DNA from: JBBQNR01 sp963774075
Lineage (GTDB): Bacteria; Actinomycetota; Thermoleophilia; Solirubrobacterales; JBBDJG01
Direction: 5' to 3'
NCBI GenBank assembly: GCA_963774075.1
Contig: CAVZDP010000002.1
Location: 558,001-622,000 of the forward strand
DNA length: 64,000 bases
Positions 24,776 to 35,176 of this stretch are shown here, piece by piece (position 1 is the stretch's first letter; every line of letters starts with the position of its first letter). The notes beneath the pieces are model-generated. The model was not told where the DNA came from. It saw only the letters and a list, made by a program, of their open reading frames with translations, and made no database searches. A program made the position numbers and the translations under genes.

Positions 24776-25981
24776 GTGCCCGACGCTTTCGTGATCGACG
24801 CCCTGCGGACTCCGATCGGCCGCTACGGCGGCGCCCTCGCGAACTCGCGCCCGGACGATCTCGCCGCTCACGCGATTCGTCAAGCGGTGAAGCGCAACGG
24901 CCTCCCCGAAAAGGACATCGCGGACGTCTACATGGGCTGCACCAACCAGGCGGGCGAAGACAATCGCAACGTCGCTCGGATGGCCTCGCTTCTGGCGGGG
25001 CTGCCCGTCGAGGTGCCGGGAGTGACCGTGAACCGGCTCTGCGCCTCGGGCCTCGAGGCCGTGAACCAAGCCGGCCGGGCGCTGCGAGCCGGGGACGGCG
25101 ACCTGATGCTTGCCGGCGGAGTCGAGTCGATGACGCGCGCGCCTTTCGCGATGCCGAAGCCCGACCGTTCGTTCCCACGCGGGAACCAGTCGATCTACGA
25201 CACCACCATCGGCTGGCGGTTCGTCAACCCGCGAATGGAGGAGATGTACTCCACCGAGGCCATGGGCGAGACGGCGGAGAACGTCGCCGAGCGCCACGAG
25301 ATCGACCGCGAGCGCCAGGACCGCTTCGCGCTCGAGAGTCACCAGCGGGCCGTCGCGGCGGCCGAGAGCGGCCGTTTCGACGACGAGGTCGTTCCCGTCC
25401 CGGTTCCGCAACCGAAGGGCGAGCCCGTCGTGGTCCACTCCGATGAGGGCCCGCGAGCCGACACTTCGCTCGAGAGGCTCTCGCGCCTGCGCCCGGTGTT
25501 TCGCGAAGGAGGAACCGTCACCCCCGGCAATGCCTCGAGCTTGAACGACGGCGCGGCCTGCGTCGTGCTGGCCAGCGAGGAGCGCGCCCGCGCTCTCGGC
25601 CGCGAGCCGCTCGCCCGCCTCGTGTCCGTCGGCGTCGCCGGAGTCGACCCCGCGTTCATGGGCGTGGGCCCGGTGCCCGCCACGCGCCAGGCCCTCGAGC
25701 GCGCGGGCCTGAGGATGCAGGACATCGACCTGGTCGAGCTGAACGAAGCCTTCGCCGCGCAGGTGCTGGCCTGCGTCGACGAGCTGGAAATCCCCGAGGA
25801 CAGGCTGAACGTGAACGGCGGCGCGATTGCGCTCGGGCACCCGCTCGGCTGTTCGGGCGCCCGCATCCTGACGACGCTCGTCTGGGAGCTGCGCCGGCGA
25901 GGCGCCCGCTACGGCCTCGCGACGATGTGCATCGGCGTCGGACAGGGCTGCGCCACGATCGTGGAGAATCCCGCGGCGTGA
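24776..25981 (+). CDS. thiolase (acetyl-CoA C-acyltransferase)
   Basis: A 401-residue thiolase of standard length. The acyl-enzyme cysteine is C89 in NRLCASGLEAV, the His motif is GGAIALGHPLGCSGAR near 350, and the second catalytic cysteine lies in TMCIGVGQGC near 385. It performs the last step of beta-oxidation, or the reverse condensation. The GTG start is placed by the canonical PDAFVIDALRTPIGRYGG. Its stop overlaps the start of the aminotransferase by 4 bp (GTGA), so it heads an operon. Confidence 0.95.
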   Translation: MPDAFVIDALRTPIGRYGGALANSRPDDLAAHAIRQAVKRNGLPEKDIADVYMGCTNQAGEDNRNVARMASLLAGLPVEVPGVTVNRLCASGLEAVNQAGRALRAGDGDLMLAGGVESMTRAPFAMPKPDRSFPRGNQSIYDTTIGWRFVNPRMEEMYSTEAMGETAENVAERHEIDRERQDRFALESHQRAVAAAESGRFDDEVVPVPVPQPKGEPVVVHSDEGPRADTSLERLSRLRPVFREGGTVTPGNASSLNDGAACVVLASEERARALGREPLARLVSVGVAGVDPAFMGVGPVPATRQALERAGLRMQDIDLVELNEAFAAQVLACVDELEIPEDRLNVNGGAIALGHPLGCSGARILTTLVWELRRRGARYGLATMCIGVGQGCATIVENPAA

Positions 25982-26760
25982 CTCTCTGTTCCATAGATGG
26001 TGAGCTGAGCCCCATCGAGGAGGCTCGCATCGGCGTGGCCGACGACGGCTTCCTGCGCGGAGACGGCGCGTTCGAGGTCCTTCGGCTCTACGGCGGCAAG
26101 CCGTTCGCGCTGGTGGATCACCTCGACCGCCTGGCTCGCTCGGCCGACGGCATCTTCCTCGAGTGGGATCGCCCCGCCTTCGAGCGGGAGATCGAGTCCC
26201 TGCTCGCGGCGAACGAGCTCGAGGACGAATGCCTGCGGCTGGTCATCACCCGCGGCGGGCGGCGAATCGCGATGGTCGAGCGGGCCCCGGAATTCCGCCA
26301 CGACATGACGCTTCAGAGCGTCACTTACCAGCCGACCGTCGTCCTGACCGGCTTGAAGACGCTCTCCTACTGCCCCAACATGACCGCGACGCGGATCGCG
26401 CAGAGCCGCGGCGCAAAGGAGGCGCTCCTCGTCGTCCCGGGCGGCAAGGTGCTCGAGGCGCCGACCTCGACGATCTTCTGGGCCGGCGCCGACGGCGCGG
26501 TGCGGACGCCACGGCTCGAGACCGGAATCCTCGCCTCGATCACCCGCGATCGGATCATGAAGGTGGTCCCGGTGGAGGAGGGCGACTTCGAGCTGGGGGA
26601 CCTGCTCGGCGCCTCCGAGGTGTTCCTGGCCTCGAGCGTGCGCGAGGTGCAGGGCGTGGCCGAAGTGGATGGCGTTGGTTTCGGCGCGCCGGGGCCGACC
26701 ACCGAGCGGATCGCCGGCCTGCTGTCGGAACGCATCCAGGCGGAGCTCGCCGGCGCGTGA
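25978..26760 (+). CDS. class IV pyridoxal-phosphate aminotransferase (BCAT/ADC-lyase-like)
   Basis: A 260-residue fold-type IV protein. DDGFLRGDGAFEVLRLYGG is the typical start, FALVDHLDRLARSA follows, the PLP lysine is likely the K in LKTLSYCPNM, and KVLEAPTSTIFW replaces the usual E..TSNIF cofactor loop. Relatives are branched-chain aminotransferase, D-amino-acid transaminase and aminodeoxychorismate lyase; these cannot be told apart here. Translational coupling to thiolase (GTGA overlap) and an acyl-CoA dehydrogenase next suggest amino-acid or branched-chain breakdown. Confidence 0.87.
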   Translation: MTLCSIDGELSPIEEARIGVADDGFLRGDGAFEVLRLYGGKPFALVDHLDRLARSADGIFLEWDRPAFEREIESLLAANELEDECLRLVITRGGRRIAMVERAPEFRHDMTLQSVTYQPTVVLTGLKTLSYCPNMTATRIAQSRGAKEALLVVPGGKVLEAPTSTIFWAGADGAVRTPRLETGILASITRDRIMKVVPVEEGDFELGDLLGASEVFLASSVREVQGVAEVDGVGFGAPGPTTERIAGLLSERIQAELAGA

Positions 26761-26785
26761 GCGCAGCGGCGACCAGCGGGCGACA

Positions 26786-27945
26786 GTGAACCTGGACCTG
26801 ACGGACGAGCAGCGGCTCATCCGCGAGACCGCGCGTGACTTCGCGGACGCGGAGATCGTCCCCCGCGCCCGCGACAACGACCGCAACGAGCGCTTCGACC
26901 TCGACCTCGTCAAGCGCATCGGCGAGATGGGCTACCTGGGAGCCCCGGTGGCCGAGCATTACGGCGGACGCTCGCTCGACTACGTGAGCTACGGGCTGAT
27001 CGTCGAGGAGATCGGCAGAGCCGACTCGTCCGCGCGCACCGTCGTGTCCGTGCAGACCTCCCTGGTGGCGGGCTCGATCGAGCAGTGGGGGACCGAGGAG
27101 CAGAAGCAGGAGCTGCTTCCGAAGCTCTGCAGCGGCGAGTGGCTCGGCTGCTTCGCGCTCACCGAGCCTGGCACCGGCTCCGACGCGGCCTCCGTGGCGA
27201 CCCGGGCCACCCGCAAGAACGGCGGCTGGGTGATCTCCGGCTCGAAGATGTTCATCTCGATGGGAAGCCATGCGCGCATCGCTCTCGTCTTCGCACAGAC
27301 GGACCCCGCCAAGAAGCACCGTGGCATGGGGTGCTTCGTCGTGCCGACCGACAGCTCCGGCTTCACCAGCCAGCAGATACACGGAAAGCTCGGGTTGCGC
27401 GCGTCCGACACCGCCGAGCTGGCGCTGGACGAGGTCAGGTGGGCGAGGATGCGCTGCTGGGAGCGGAAGGTGAGGGATTCAAGATCGCGATGTCAGCGCT
27501 CGATCGCGGCCGTTACAGCGTCGCGGCCGGCTGCGTGGGCATCGCGCAGGGTTGCTTCAACGAGTCGGTCAAGTACGCGAAGGAGCGCCGTCAGTTCGAC
27601 CGCCCGATCGCGAGCTTTCAACTCGTGCAGGAGCTGATCGCGGACATGATGGTCGACGCGGACGCCGCGCGCCTGCTCGTGTGGCGCGCCGGTCATCTCA
27701 AGGACACCGGCCGCCCGAACACTCTCGAGACTTCGATCGCGAAGTACTACGCGACGGAGGCGGCGGTGCGCTGCGCGAACGCGGCGATCCAGGTGCACGG
27801 CGGCTACGGGTACATCGACGAGTACCCCGTCGAGCGCTACATGCGCGATGCGCGCGTGACCACCCTCTACGAGGGAACGTCGCAGGTCCAGAAGCTGATC
27901 ATCGGCCGCCACGCGACCGGCATCAACGCCCTGATCCCCGAATAG
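26786..27945 (+). pseudogene. acyl-CoA dehydrogenase, one-base frameshift
   Basis: Both halves of a ~385-residue acyl-CoA dehydrogenase are present in adjacent frames. The first has LTDEQRLIRETARDFADAEI, GCFALTEPGTGSDAAS and GWVISGSKMFISMGS. The second has ALDRGRYSVAAGCVGIAQG, FQLVQELIADM, VQVHGGYGY-type IQVHGGYGYIDEYPVERY and the catalytic glutamate in TTLYEGTSQVQKLII. The junction near 27441 reads GAGGTCAGGTGGGCGAGG; one extra G (GTCAGGGTGGGC) would restore EVRVGEDALLG. Otherwise it is well preserved, so a sequencing error is possible. If intact it would oxidise acyl-CoA with FAD in the thiolase operon. Confidence 0.88.
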
Positions 27946-28035
27946 CAGATGGCTGACTCCTAGACGATTGATTCCAAACTCCCCGTACCCCTGGCTGACG
28001 CTGCAAATTTTCGCTGGATCGTCGTCCTCGGGCTC

Positions 28036-28057
28036 ACCCATGCAGACCTGCATGGGT
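28036..28057. terminator. perfect 10-bp inverted repeat after the acyl-CoA dehydrogenase
   Basis: ACCCATGCAG-AC-CTGCATGGGT followed by TTCG. The loop of two bases would open to four in practice. It lies 91 bp past the dehydrogenase stop and 72 bp before the next gene. It could be a terminator or a dyad operator. Confidence 0.5.
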
Positions 28058-28129
28058 TTCGCCCTGCGTCCTTGCCCAGCTCGGTTTTCGCGCCCCCAGG
28101 GGCACGCGGATTCGGAAACAACCGTCTAG

Positions 28130-28900
28130 ATGGCTGGCACCGTACGGGTCGACCAGCGCGGCGCCGTCGGGATCGTCGCCCTCGATCGTCCCGAGAAGCG
28201 GAACGCGCTCTCGCCCGAGGTGATGGAGGAGCTCGCCGAGGCGGTCGTACGGTTCGATGGCGACGTGGAGGTCCATTGCATCGTGATCGCCGGCAGCGAC
28301 GACGTGTTCGCCGCCGGCGCGGACATCAAGGCGATGGCGGAGCGCACCTTCCAGGAGGTGATCGAGCGCTCCACCACGGGCTTCTGGCAGCGGGTCGCGG
28401 CCTGCCGGACGCCACTCGTCGCCGCCGTTTCTGGATTCGCCCTCGGCGGCGGTTGCGAGCTCGCGCTGATGTGCGACATGATCGTCGCCTCCGAGACCGC
28501 CGAGTTCGGTCAGCCGGAGATCACGCTCGGCATCATCCCCGGCGGCGGAGGGACCCAGCGTCTGGCGCGTGTCGTCGGCAAGCAGCGAGCGATGGAGCTC
28601 GTGCTGACCGGGCGGCGCATCAGCGCGACGGAGGCCCAGCAGCTCGGCCTCGTCAATGTGGTCGCCCCGCGAGACCAGTGGCTGGAGCGGGCGATCGAGC
28701 TGGCTGAGGTGGTCGCGCGGCGGCCGCCAATCGCGGTGAAGCTCGGCAAGCAGGCGGTGCTCGGCGCCGAGGAGATGCCGCTCAGCGCCGGACTCCAGCA
28801 CGAGCGGCGCCTGTACGAGCTGACGATGGCGACCGAGGACCGGGTCGAGGGCATGAGAGCGTTCCTGGAAAAGCGGCGGGCCGAGTTCGAGGGCCGCTAG
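28130..28900 (+). CDS. enoyl-CoA hydratase
   Basis: A 256-residue crotonase-fold protein. The oxyanion-hole segment AAGADIKAMAE lies near residue 63. Both catalytic glutamates are present, in ALGGGCELALMCD and PEITLGIIPGGGGTQRLARV. It hydrates trans-2-enoyl-CoA in beta-oxidation. The start is ATG 28130, with no clear ribosome-binding site. Its stop shares one base with the GTG of the cupin gene (TAGTG), so the two are coupled. Confidence 0.94.
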   Translation: MAGTVRVDQRGAVGIVALDRPEKRNALSPEVMEELAEAVVRFDGDVEVHCIVIAGSDDVFAAGADIKAMAERTFQEVIERSTTGFWQRVAACRTPLVAAVSGFALGGGCELALMCDMIVASETAEFGQPEITLGIIPGGGGTQRLARVVGKQRAMELVLTGRRISATEAQQLGLVNVVAPRDQWLERAIELAEVVARRPPIAVKLGKQAVLGAEEMPLSAGLQHERRLYELTMATEDRVEGMRAFLEKRRAEFEGR

Positions 28901-29394
28901 TGGCGCCGAACGTCCACGAGCCCGAATGGGACGGTCAGGAGGATCGCCCGGGCTTCAGCAGCCGCCGTGCGTCGGTCGCACGTCAGGCGGGGAGCGAGCA
29001 GCTCGGCGCGAGCGTCTACGAGCTGGAGCCGGGCAACGCGAGCTTCCCGTACCACTACCACCTCGCCAGCGAGGAACTGCTGATCGTTCTGCGCGGCCGC
29101 CCTCACCTGCGCACCCCCGATGGTTGGCGCCGGCTCGAGGAGGGTGACGTCGTCGCCTTTCCTCTCGGCGAGGGCGGCGCCCACCAGATCGCCAACCACG
29201 GCAGCGAGCCCGTTCGTTTCCTCGTCGCGAGCGAGATGGTGGCTCCCGAGATCACCGTTTACCCGGACACCGGCAAGATCGGTGCGCGAGAGAAGGCGCC
29301 GGGCAGCGGCCGCGCGGGAATCAAGGCCAACTTCCGGCTCGAGGAGGGGCTCGACTACTGGGAGGGCGAGGCGCCGCCGGAGGTTCCGAGCTGA
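28900..29394 (+). CDS. cupin domain protein
   Basis: A 164-residue single cupin. Metal-ligand motif 1 is YHYHLASEELLIVLRGRPHL and motif 2 is GDVVAFPLGEGGAHQIANHG. The C-terminal tail after TVYPDTGKIG is typical of a cupin group often annotated as unknown or as a mannose-6-phosphate-isomerase-like sensor. The reaction is unknown. It lies between enoyl-CoA hydratase and 3-hydroxyacyl-CoA dehydrogenase with near-zero spacing, so co-expression with fatty-acid breakdown is likely. Confidence 0.85.
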   Translation: MAPNVHEPEWDGQEDRPGFSSRRASVARQAGSEQLGASVYELEPGNASFPYHYHLASEELLIVLRGRPHLRTPDGWRRLEEGDVVAFPLGEGGAHQIANHGSEPVRFLVASEMVAPEITVYPDTGKIGAREKAPGSGRAGIKANFRLEEGLDYWEGEAPPEVPS

Positions 29395-29405
29395 GCGAGA
29401 TCGAG

Positions 29406-30978
<1,573 letters not shown>

Positions 30979-30992
<14 letters not shown>

Positions 30993-31491
30993 CGCTTCGA
31001 AGGAGCGCCCGGCCGATCGTCGCGGGGTGGTTGGCGACGATCGCCAGGCGGCCCTTCAGCGTCAACGGGTCGTGCGCGATGCCGAGCTGGCGCAGAATCG
31101 TGGCGCTGTCGAAGTAGACGCGCTCGCAGACCAGCCGGTCTTCATCGAAGATGAAGAAGGCGGTCATCCTGCAGGTGAATGACCGACCCGTCGGCGGCAG
31201 GCCTCCGAGTGGACCCAGGTGTGTTCCCTTGAGATCGAACTCGGCGATCACCGCATCGTCGGCGTGGTGCAGTGCGATCAGCTCGTTGCGCTGGTCGGGA
31301 AAGGCGCGCCGCGTCTCCTCGAAGTAGGCGGCGACGGCGGCCTCGCCGTCGTGGACCTGCTGCGTCCCGATCAGCTCGTAGCGCGGGTGGTGGAACGTCT
31401 TCATCGTCGTGTCGAAGTCGAGCACGTTCTCCGACTCCATGTGCTCGCGAACCAAGTGCTCTCGTCGCTCGCGTAGCTCCGCTGCCGTCAT
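30979..31491 (-). CDS. SnoaL-like (ester cyclase/NTF2) protein
   Basis: A 170-residue SnoaL-type protein: LVREHMESENVLDFDTTMKT, HHPRYELIGTQQVHDGEAAV, YFEETRRAFPDQRNELIALH and CRMTAFFIFDEDRLVCERVY. It is longer than the ~135-residue relatives at 11-13 kb and of the ester-cyclase type. The ligand is unknown. Its ATG overlaps the stop of the upstream thioesterase by 4 bp (ATGA), so the two are translationally coupled. Its 3' end overlaps the convergent dehydrogenase. Confidence 0.85.
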
Positions 31492-31961
31492 CGGTCAGTA
31501 CCTCCTCGGGGCGCTGCGCGCTGCTCCTGCTGCCGGCGCGTGCGCCCGTCGTCGCCCGGCAGGATGAACTGTGTACAGCGAAAGAGCGCGATCACGCGCT
31601 CGTCCTCCTCACGTGACACGGTCGCGTCCCAGACCTGAGTGCGGCTGCCGCCGTGCATCATCCGTGCCTCGCAGCGCAGCGCTCCCTCCCGCGCCGTCCC
31701 GAGGAAGTTCGTCTTCAGCTCGATCGTGGTGAACCCGGAAGCGTCCTCGGGCAGGGAGGCCAGACATCCCATCCCCGCGCACGAGTCGGCAATGGCGATC
31801 ACCGTGGCGGCGTGAAGGAACTCGTTGGGCGCGAGGTGCTCGGGCCGCAGGTCCATGCGCGCGTCCACGTGCCCGTGCGAGATCTCGAGCAGCTCGATCC
31901 CGAACATCCCCGGAAGGCGGCCCTGCATCGCTTTCGACAGGCGCTCCCGCAGCTCGGACAC
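31488..31961 (-). CDS. PaaI-type hotdog-fold thioesterase
   Basis: A 157-residue hotdog protein: GIELLEISHGHVDARMDLRP, APNEFLHAATVIAIADSCAG (the active-site helix region with the usual HGG/LHG position altered to LHA), TTIELKTNFLGTAREGAL and the closing SREEDERVIALFRCTQFIL. PaaI-like enzymes cleave acyl-CoA esters, often to rescue CoA in aromatic breakdown. The GTG at 31961 is supported by TACGCT 7 nt upstream. It is the first gene of a two-gene unit, divergent from aldehyde dehydrogenase. Confidence 0.87.
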   Translation of the reverse strand: MSELRERLSKAMQGRLPGMFGIELLEISHGHVDARMDLRPEHLAPNEFLHAATVIAIADSCAGMGCLASLPEDASGFTTIELKTNFLGTAREGALRCEARMMHGGSRTQVWDATVSREEDERVIALFRCTQFILPGDDGRTRRQQEQRAAPRGGTDR

Positions 31962-31968
31962 GGGCGCA

Positions 31969-31974
31969 AGCGTA
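31969..31974 (-). promoter_or_regulatory. -10-like hexamer TACGCT of the thioesterase unit
   Basis: It ends 7 nt before the GTG at 31961. The same hexamer and spacing occur at 38186. Confidence 0.5.
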
Positions 31975-32021
31975 TACCGTGCTCCTCGCCACACGCCCGC
32001 AGGACGCCGCGCGGGATGGTC

Positions 32022-32027
32022 TACAGT
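32022..32027 (+). promoter_or_regulatory. -10-like hexamer TACAGT of aldehyde dehydrogenase
   Basis: It ends 8 nt before the ATG at 32036 and supports this start over the longer open frame. Confidence 0.45.
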
Positions 32028-32035
32028 TCGGCGCC

Positions 32036-33538
32036 ATGGCCACCGAGATGAAGCTCGCCGACCCGGTCGCTTCGTTCGCGCGTGGACCTCACCGCCTGCT
32101 GATCGGCGGCGAGTGGGTCGACCCGGCGTCGGGAAAGACTTTTGCGACGCTCGATCCGGCCAGCGGCGAGGAGATCGCCCAGGTCGCGTACGCGGAGGCA
32201 GCTGACGTCGATCGCGCAGTCAAGGCCGCGCGCCGTGCATTCGACGAGGGTCCGTGGACGAGGAAGATGACGGCCGCAGAGCGCGCGCACGTGATGCAGC
32301 GCATCGCCACGCTGATCGCCGAGAACGCGGACGAGCTGGCCCAGATCGAGTCACTCGACAACGGCAAGCCCGTCAAGCTCGCGAAGTTCGTGGACGTCCG
32401 CCTCGCGAGCGCGCACTTCGAGTACTTCTCGGGCTGGCCGACCAAGATCGAGGGCGAGACGATCCCGGTCGCCAGCCGGGACATGCTCGTCTACACGCTC
32501 AAGGAGCCCGTTGGCGTCTGCGCGCAGATCATTCCCTGGAACTTCCCGCTCCTGATGGCCGCGTGGAAGCTCGCGCCGGCACTCGCGGCGGGCTGCACGG
32601 TGGTGCTGAAGCCGGCCGAGCAGACGCCGCTGACGGCGCTTCGCCTCGGCGAGCTGATGCTCGCGGCTGGACTGCCCGAAGGCGTCGTCAACATCGTGAC
32701 CGGCGACGGCGCGACGGGCGCCCTGATGGTCGAGCACCCGGAGGTGGACAAGATCGCGTTCACCGGTTCGACCGCGGTCGGGCGCGAGATCGGCAGCAAG
32801 GCCGGGGCGCAGATCAAGCGCCTGACGCTGGAGCTCGGGGGCAAGAGCCCGAACATCATCCTTCCCGACGCCGACATCGACGCCGCCGTCAAGGGCTCGT
32901 TCCAGGCGATCTATTACAACAGCGGCCAGTCATGCAACGCCGGGTCGAGGCTGTTCGTCGCGAGGGAGCGCTTCGACGAGGTGGTCGGCGCGCTCGCCGA
33001 GCGCGCGGGGAAGTCCAGGATCGGACCGGGGCTCGACCCGGAGACGGACATGGGGCCCGTCGTCTCGCAGGAGCAACTCGAGCGCGTCAGGAGCTACATC
33101 GACTCCGGGCGCTCGGAGGGCGCGGAGCTCGTCGTCGGAAGCAGCGAGCATCCCGAGGGGGCTCCCCAGGGAGGGTACTTCGTGGAGCCCAGCCTCTTCG
33201 TCAGCGTGCGCGACGACATGCGAATAGCGCGCGAGGAGATCTTCGGCCCGGTGCTGGTGGCGATGCCGTACGACACCATCGAAGAGGTGGCCGAGCGCGC
33301 GAACGACACCGAGTACGGGCTGGCGGCCGGGATCTGGACACGCGACGTGGCGAAGGCGCACAAGCTCGCCTCGCTCCTGCGCGCCGGCTCCGTCTACGTC
33401 AACAACTGGGGCTTCAGCGACGCGGCGGCCCCGTTCGGCGGCTTCAAGAAGTCGGGGCTCGGGCGCGAGATGGGTCATGCCAACCTCGACGCCTACCTCG
33501 AGACCAAGACCGTATCGGTGAGCCTGGCGGGCGCGTAG
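32036..33538 (+). CDS. NAD(P)-dependent aldehyde dehydrogenase
   Basis: A 500-residue ALDH superfamily enzyme of full length. Asn169 in IPWNFPLL, Glu266 in LELGGKSPN and the nucleophile Cys300 in NSGQSCNAGSRLFV are all in place. The cofactor loop is FTGSTAVGREIG, and the C-terminal signature GPVLVAMPYDT and GGFKKSGLGREMG is complete. It oxidises an aldehyde to an acid; the substrate is not readable, but the neighbours suggest lipid or aromatic breakdown. It is divergent from the thioesterase unit. Confidence 0.94.
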   Translation: MATEMKLADPVASFARGPHRLLIGGEWVDPASGKTFATLDPASGEEIAQVAYAEAADVDRAVKAARRAFDEGPWTRKMTAAERAHVMQRIATLIAENADELAQIESLDNGKPVKLAKFVDVRLASAHFEYFSGWPTKIEGETIPVASRDMLVYTLKEPVGVCAQIIPWNFPLLMAAWKLAPALAAGCTVVLKPAEQTPLTALRLGELMLAAGLPEGVVNIVTGDGATGALMVEHPEVDKIAFTGSTAVGREIGSKAGAQIKRLTLELGGKSPNIILPDADIDAAVKGSFQAIYYNSGQSCNAGSRLFVARERFDEVVGALAERAGKSRIGPGLDPETDMGPVVSQEQLERVRSYIDSGRSEGAELVVGSSEHPEGAPQGGYFVEPSLFVSVRDDMRIAREEIFGPVLVAMPYDTIEEVAERANDTEYGLAAGIWTRDVAKAHKLASLLRAGSVYVNNWGFSDAAAPFGGFKKSGLGREMGHANLDAYLETKTVSVSLAGA

Positions 33539-33576
33539 GCGAGAGCACGCCTGACGGCGGCCTCCTGCCTACCCAG

Positions 33577-34386
33577 TCACGCGCCGTCGGCCTCCGGATC
33601 GCTGTAGACGACCTTGTCCCAGGGCGGCAGGACCGCGAAGCGGTACTGACCCGTGCCGTTCAGGGTCTCCAAGGGGACCAGGCGAAGCGATGATGCGGGC
33701 GTGGTGCGCTCACCCGCAGGGCCATCCACGAGGTGGCCCGCATGGCTGCCGCCGGAGATCCGGTACCAGCCCGTCCATGGCCCCCAGCCATCGGCTTCGG
33801 GGCGGTTCCTGTAGCGACCGTGCGATGTGGCGCGTGCGGCGAGCGAGCCGTCCCCGCCCACTCGCACCTGGTAGCCCTCCCAGTCGTCGGCGTGGCGGCC
33901 GGGCCAGCGGTCCGAGAGCGGCCCGAGCCTGCGCCCGATGCCCCCGGAGAAGCTCTCGGGGAAGTAGAGCCAGTACTGCACGTAAAGCGCCCCGCCGGTG
34001 TCGCGGCGGTCGACCGCGCGCGTGAAAGCGGTCACCGGAAGACCGGAACCGGACTCGGCGATGTCAGCCGGGCGGTCGCTCCCGTTCGAACAGGCGACCT
34101 CGCGGCAGCGGCGGAAGTCGACCGGGAGCTGAGCGCTCCCCCGCTCGTAGACGATGCCCGGGGCGTAGCGACGGATCTCGCCCGCGAGCTCGTTCCCGTA
34201 GGCGTCCTTCATCGCGTCCGGGCAGCCGTCGCCCACCGCGCACACGATCGCGTCGACGATTGCGTCGCCGAGTCCCCAGGCCTTCTCCCGGCTCGCGGCG
34301 AACGCGAGGACTCCCAGAATGAGCGCAACGAGGAGCACCAGAGCGGTCCACTCCACCGTCGCCTGCCCGGCCTGCCGTCGTAGCAC
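33577..34386 (-). CDS. TadE/pseudopilin-like N-terminus fused to a Vps62-like domain
   Basis: A 269-residue protein. Residues 1-35 look like a type IV pseudopilin/TadE leader: RRQAGQATVEWTALVLLVALIL, with Gly before a hydrophobic helix and an acidic residue at +5. The rest is extracellular and contains YVQYWLYFPESF, DDWEGYQVRVGGDGS and GWYRISGGSHAGHL, resembling the Vps62-related plant/fungal-type domain also found in bacteria. It is probably a surface protein assembled or anchored by its pilin-like helix. TAGCCT lies 6 nt before the GTG. Confidence 0.7.
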   Translation of the reverse strand: MLRRQAGQATVEWTALVLLVALILGVLAFAASREKAWGLGDAIVDAIVCAVGDGCPDAMKDAYGNELAGEIRRYAPGIVYERGSAQLPVDFRRCREVACSNGSDRPADIAESGSGLPVTAFTRAVDRRDTGGALYVQYWLYFPESFSGGIGRRLGPLSDRWPGRHADDWEGYQVRVGGDGSLAARATSHGRYRNRPEADGWGPWTGWYRISGGSHAGHLVDGPAGERTTPASSLRLVPLETLNGTGQYRFAVLPPWDKVVYSDPEADGA

Positions 34387-34392
34387 GAGACG

Positions 34393-34398
34393 AGGCTA
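34393..34398 (-). promoter_or_regulatory. -10-like hexamer TAGCCT
   Basis: It ends 6 nt before the GTG at 34386, divergent from TACCGT at 34489. Confidence 0.45.
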
Positions 34399-34488
34399 GC
34401 GGCCGCTTTGCGCGCAGGGCGCATGCAAGCAGACGAGTTCGCGTTCGGGAAGTGAAAGCACCCGCGCACCGCTCCCCCGCGACCCGTA

Positions 34489-34494
34489 TACCGT
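34489..34494 (+). promoter_or_regulatory. -10-like hexamer TACCGT
   Basis: It ends 7 nt before the ATG at 34502, with no Shine-Dalgarno sequence. Confidence 0.45.
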
Positions 34495-34501
34495 TCCGCC
34501 C

Positions 34502-35161
34502 ATGGAAGGGACGGAGGAGCGTCAAAACTCCAGGCGGCGGTTCGACTACGACCGCCGGCTGCTGCCGAGCCGGCACCTGGCCGCTCTCGAATCGGAGGAC
34601 GGCAGGGACCCGGGAGACACGAGGTCGAGCCCGGGCTATCCGGCCTGGAACCTTCTCTACTACGCGCTCTACTCCAGCCTGCCGCCGGAGTTGGAGGCGC
34701 CCGTCGTGATCGAGACCGGAACGAACCGCGGCGTTTCGACCATCGTGATGGCGAAAGCCCTCGATGACCTCGGCAGCGACGCGGTCGTGAGGACCGTCGA
34801 GCTGGACCCGGAGCTCTCGGCGACGGCGCGGAGGAACGTCGAGGACGCGGGGCTCTCGCACCGTGTCGAGTTCCACGTCGGCGACAGCCTCGAGTTCCTG
34901 GCGGCGACGGCCGATGCCGTCGACCACTTCGACTTCGTGTTCCTCGACGACAATCACCACCGCCCGCACGTGCTGCGCGAGCTGAGGATCGTGTGTCCGA
35001 AGGTGGCCGTCAGGCGGGGAAAGGTCTATTTCGACAACGCCGCCTGGGGCGGGGTCGGGCGCGCGCTCGGCGACATCCCCTCGCTCTTCGGCGGCAGCGT
35101 GATCACGTTCCCGAACTGCTCCTCGTGGCCGCCCGGCAACGCGATCTGGCAGCCCGACTGA
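34502..35161 (+). CDS. class I SAM-dependent methyltransferase-like protein
   Basis: A 219-residue Rossmann-like protein. VVIETGTNRGVSTIVMAKAL is the SAM-binding loop of the CmcI/Methyltransf_24 type. RTVELDPELSATARRNVEDA supplies the acidic residue for the ribose and VEFHVGDSLEFL follows; FDFVFLDDNHH is the post-IV acidic strand that binds metal in the O-methyltransferase relatives. The acceptor is unknown. It stands alone between a divergent pseudopilin gene and the convergent PD40 gene. Confidence 0.82.
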   Translation: MEGTEERQNSRRRFDYDRRLLPSRHLAALESEDGRDPGDTRSSPGYPAWNLLYYALYSSLPPELEAPVVIETGTNRGVSTIVMAKALDDLGSDAVVRTVELDPELSATARRNVEDAGLSHRVEFHVGDSLEFLAATADAVDHFDFVFLDDNHHRPHVLRELRIVCPKVAVRRGKVYFDNAAWGGVGRALGDIPSLFGGSVITFPNCSSWPPGNAIWQPD

Positions 35162-35176
35162 CCGGGCGCTACCCCG

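Noticed and set aside
24434..25840. Minus-strand frame opposite thiolase (about 468 codons)
   Set aside because: It is His/Arg/Asp-rich shadow coding. Thiolase on the plus strand has all catalytic motifs.
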